Of a stretch of DNA of 14,849 bases, positions 13,312 to 14,849 are shown in pieces. Source of the DNA: Bacteroidota bacterium (GTDB taxonomy: Bacteria > Zhuqueibacterota > Zhuqueibacteria > Zhuqueibacterales > Geothermadaptataceae); the NCBI GenBank assembly GCA_011375275.1, contig DRLW01000333.1, positions 1-14,849 of the forward strand. The letters run 5' to 3'. The notes beneath the pieces are model-generated. The model saw only the letters and a list, made by a program, of their open reading frames with translations, was not told the DNA's origin and did not search any database. How positions within the stretch are numbered: position 1 is the first letter of the stretch; every line of letters begins with the position of its first letter. Both the position numbers and the translations under genes were made by a program.

Positions 13312-14849
13312 ATGTACTCGATCGCAGAAGCTTTGCTTGTATTCGGTTTCGTTCTGGCCGGTTACGGAATCTGGTCTGCCTGGGCCGGCGGGCGCTGGCA
13401 ACAGGACGGCCTGATTCGCAGTGCCGAGCGCAGTTCGGTTATTCTGTTCGTGCTCACGACTGCCCTCGTCGGTATTCTCATCACTGCCTTTGTCACACGC
13501 GATTTTTCCGTCGAATACGTGGCATCCTATTCCAGCAGAACGCTGCCGATGTTCTACACGATTTCCGCCCTCTGGGCCGGCCAGTCCGGCTCGCTGTTGT
13601 TCTGGGCCTGGTTGCTGACGCTGTTCACCGTGCTGCTCGTCTGGCAAAATCGCGCCAAAAACCGCGAGCTCATGCCCTGGGTGCTGGGTACCATGATGGT
13701 CTCGATCTTTTTCTTTTTCGGCCTGATGGTTTATGCTACCAGCCCTTTTGCTCTTTTGCCCTCGCCACCCGCTGACGGCAATGGCCTGAATCCCATGTTG
13801 CAGAACCCGGGTATGGTCATGCACCCGCCCACGCTCTATCTCGGTTATGTCGGTTTTGCCGTGCCCTTTGCTTTTGCGATCGGCGCGCTGCTGGCCAACA
13901 AGCTCGATGCGAGCTGGATTCGCACCACCCGGCGTTGGACGGTTATGGCCTGGCTCTTCCTCACTATCGGCAATCTCTTCGGCGCCAAATGGGCTTATGT
14001 CGAACTCGGCTGGGGCGGGTACTGGGCCTGGGACCCGGTGGAAAATGCTTCTTTCATGCCCTGGCTCACGGGTACAGCTTTTCTGCATTCGGTTATGATT
14101 CAGGAAAAGCGCGGCATGCTGAAAATATGGAACCTGGTGCTGATCATACTCACCTTTGCGCTGACGATTTTCGGTACCTTCATCACCCGCAGCGGCATTA
14201 TCAGCTCGGTGCACTCTTTCGGGCTTTCCAACCTCGGGCCGGTTTTTCTGCTCTTTCTCGCTGTTGTCATCGTGTCCTCGCTGTATCTGCTCTGGTTGCG
14301 CGCCCCGGCCTTGAAGAGTGAGAATCACCTCGATTCCGTGATCTCACGTGAATCGAGCTTTCTCTTCAATAACCTCATTCTGGTCGGGATGGCATTCGCT
14401 GTTTTCTGGGGTACGATCTTTCCGATCATCTCTGAGGCTGTCCGCGGCGTGAAGATCACCGTCGGGCCCCCGTTTTTCAACCAGGTCAATATTCCCATCG
14501 GGCTGATGCTCCTGGCTCTCACCGGCATTTGTCCGCTGATCGCCTGGCGCAGAGCCTCGGGGAAAAATCTGCGCCGAAATTTTATCACGCCGCTGGCGGC
14601 AGGGCTGGTTACCGCGATTGTGCTGTTTCTGGCCGGCATTCGTTCCCTCTATCCCCTGATGTCCTTTTCGCTGTCGGCATTTGTTTTTGTCACCATTGTC
14701 CTCGAGTTTTATCGCGGTGCGGTCGCGCGGGCACGTATCGCCGGCAGGAACATTCTCAACGCGCTGTGGGACCTGACCATGCGCAACAAGCGCCGCTACG
14801 GAGGTTATATCGTACACCTCGGGGTGATCATGATTTTTGTCGGCATCAC
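13312..14849 (+). CDS. ccmF: CcmF, cytochrome c heme lyase subunit (partial, runs off right edge)
   Basis: The frame is open from ATG 13312 to the window end (512 codons and two bases); full CcmF is usually about 630-670 residues, so the C-terminus is missing. Many membrane helices are visible. Family landmarks are present: LWAGQSGSLLFW (87-98), NPMLQNPGMVMHPPTLYLGY (160-179), the tryptophan-rich heme-handling motif WGGYWAWDPVENASFMPW (234-251), and conserved histidines at 171, 260 and 301. CcmF acts in the inner membrane in cytochrome c maturation system I, where with CcmH it ligates heme from holo-CcmE to apocytochrome c. AAAGGAG lies 6 bases before the start. The upstream neighbours are not ccm genes; the rest of the system presumably lies to the right. 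Confidence 0.95.
   Translation, partial: MYSIAEALLVFGFVLAGYGIWSAWAGGRWQQDGLIRSAERSSVILFVLTTALVGILITAFVTRDFSVEYVASYSSRTLPMFYTISALWAGQSGSLLFWAWLLTLFTVLLVWQNRAKNRELMPWVLGTMMVSIFFFFGLMVYATSPFALLPSPPADGNGLNPMLQNPGMVMHPPTLYLGYVGFAVPFAFAIGALLANKLDASWIRTTRRWTVMAWLFLTIGNLFGAKWAYVELGWGGYWAWDPVENASFMPWLTGTAFLHSVMIQEKRGMLKIWNLVLIILTFALTIFGTFITRSGIISSVHSFGLSNLGPVFLLFLAVVIVSSLYLLWLRAPALKSENHLDSVISRESSFLFNNLILVGMAFAVFWGTIFPIISEAVRGVKITVGPPFFNQVNIPIGLMLLALTGICPLIAWRRASGKNLRRNFITPLAAGLVTAIVLFLAGIRSLYPLMSFSLSAFVFVTIVLEFYRGAVARARIAGRNILNALWDLTMRNKRRYGGYIVHLGVIMIFVGI

Noticed and set aside
13204..14328. Minus-strand open frame (374 codons) opposite ccmF
   Set aside because: The + strand frame encodes unmistakable CcmF motifs; the antisense frame shows only charged low-complexity sequence.

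Overview
The window is moderately GC-rich bacterial DNA with every recognisable gene on the + strand. It carries an extended Bat-type operon (first named in Bacteroides aerotolerance work): a MoxR AAA+ ATPase, a DUF58 protein, two von Willebrand A (VWA) membrane proteins, TPR proteins, BatD-like proteins and BatE. A small group of envelope genes follows, ending in the start of ccmF at the right edge. One gene encodes a signal peptide plus an NFPNPFNPST-type C-terminal domain. That domain is common in Calditrichota, KSB1, Ignavibacteria, Marinimicrobia and other FCB-group lineages. Together with the Bat operon, it suggests a Gram-negative, probably uncultivated FCB-superphylum bacterium. This is inference from family knowledge; no 16S rRNA or other phylogenetic marker is present.

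Layout. Positions 1-481 contain no convincing gene. They hold a terminator-like hairpin at the extreme left, a leader with two mutually exclusive pairings (71-79/121-128 against 118-128/160-169 followed by T residues), and further inverted repeats just before the first gene. A TPR lipoprotein gene (482-997) follows, then a 226-base gap with a strong hairpin and a small terminator-like stem. Next come moxR (1224) and DUF58 (2210, ATGA overlap). A 250-base structured gap separates these from a TPR plus SurA-like lipoprotein (3339), which lacks any room for a peptidyl-prolyl isomerase domain. The remaining operon genes are a short BatD-like protein (4283), batA (5299), batB (6310), batC split over two genes (7503 and 8156, the second glutamine-rich), batD (8721), batE (10562) and a TonB-like protein (11317). 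Most junctions overlap by 1-4 bases or are under 20 bases, which indicates one long transcript.

At 11941-12377 there is a gap with a perfect 8-bp hairpin, degenerate TTCGCNCA-type repeats and a nested terminator that is symmetric enough to act on both strands. After it come a SHOCT-domain membrane peptide (12378), the small protein with a nearly bare type IX secretion sorting-like domain (12649), and the first 512 codons of ccmF (13312 to the edge).

How they may work together: MoxR-type ATPases are thought to act as chaperones on VWA-domain partners. BatA/BatB would present MIDAS VWA domains at the inner membrane. BatC, BatD and BatE supply TPR, Ig-like and SH3 modules for protein contacts. 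The lipoproteins and the TonB-like protein could couple this complex to the outer membrane. The most interesting departures from the textbook operon are the PPIase-less SurA/TPR lipoprotein, the short BatD paralogue, the divided BatC, the co-transcribed TonB-like protein, and the switch-like leader at the left end.
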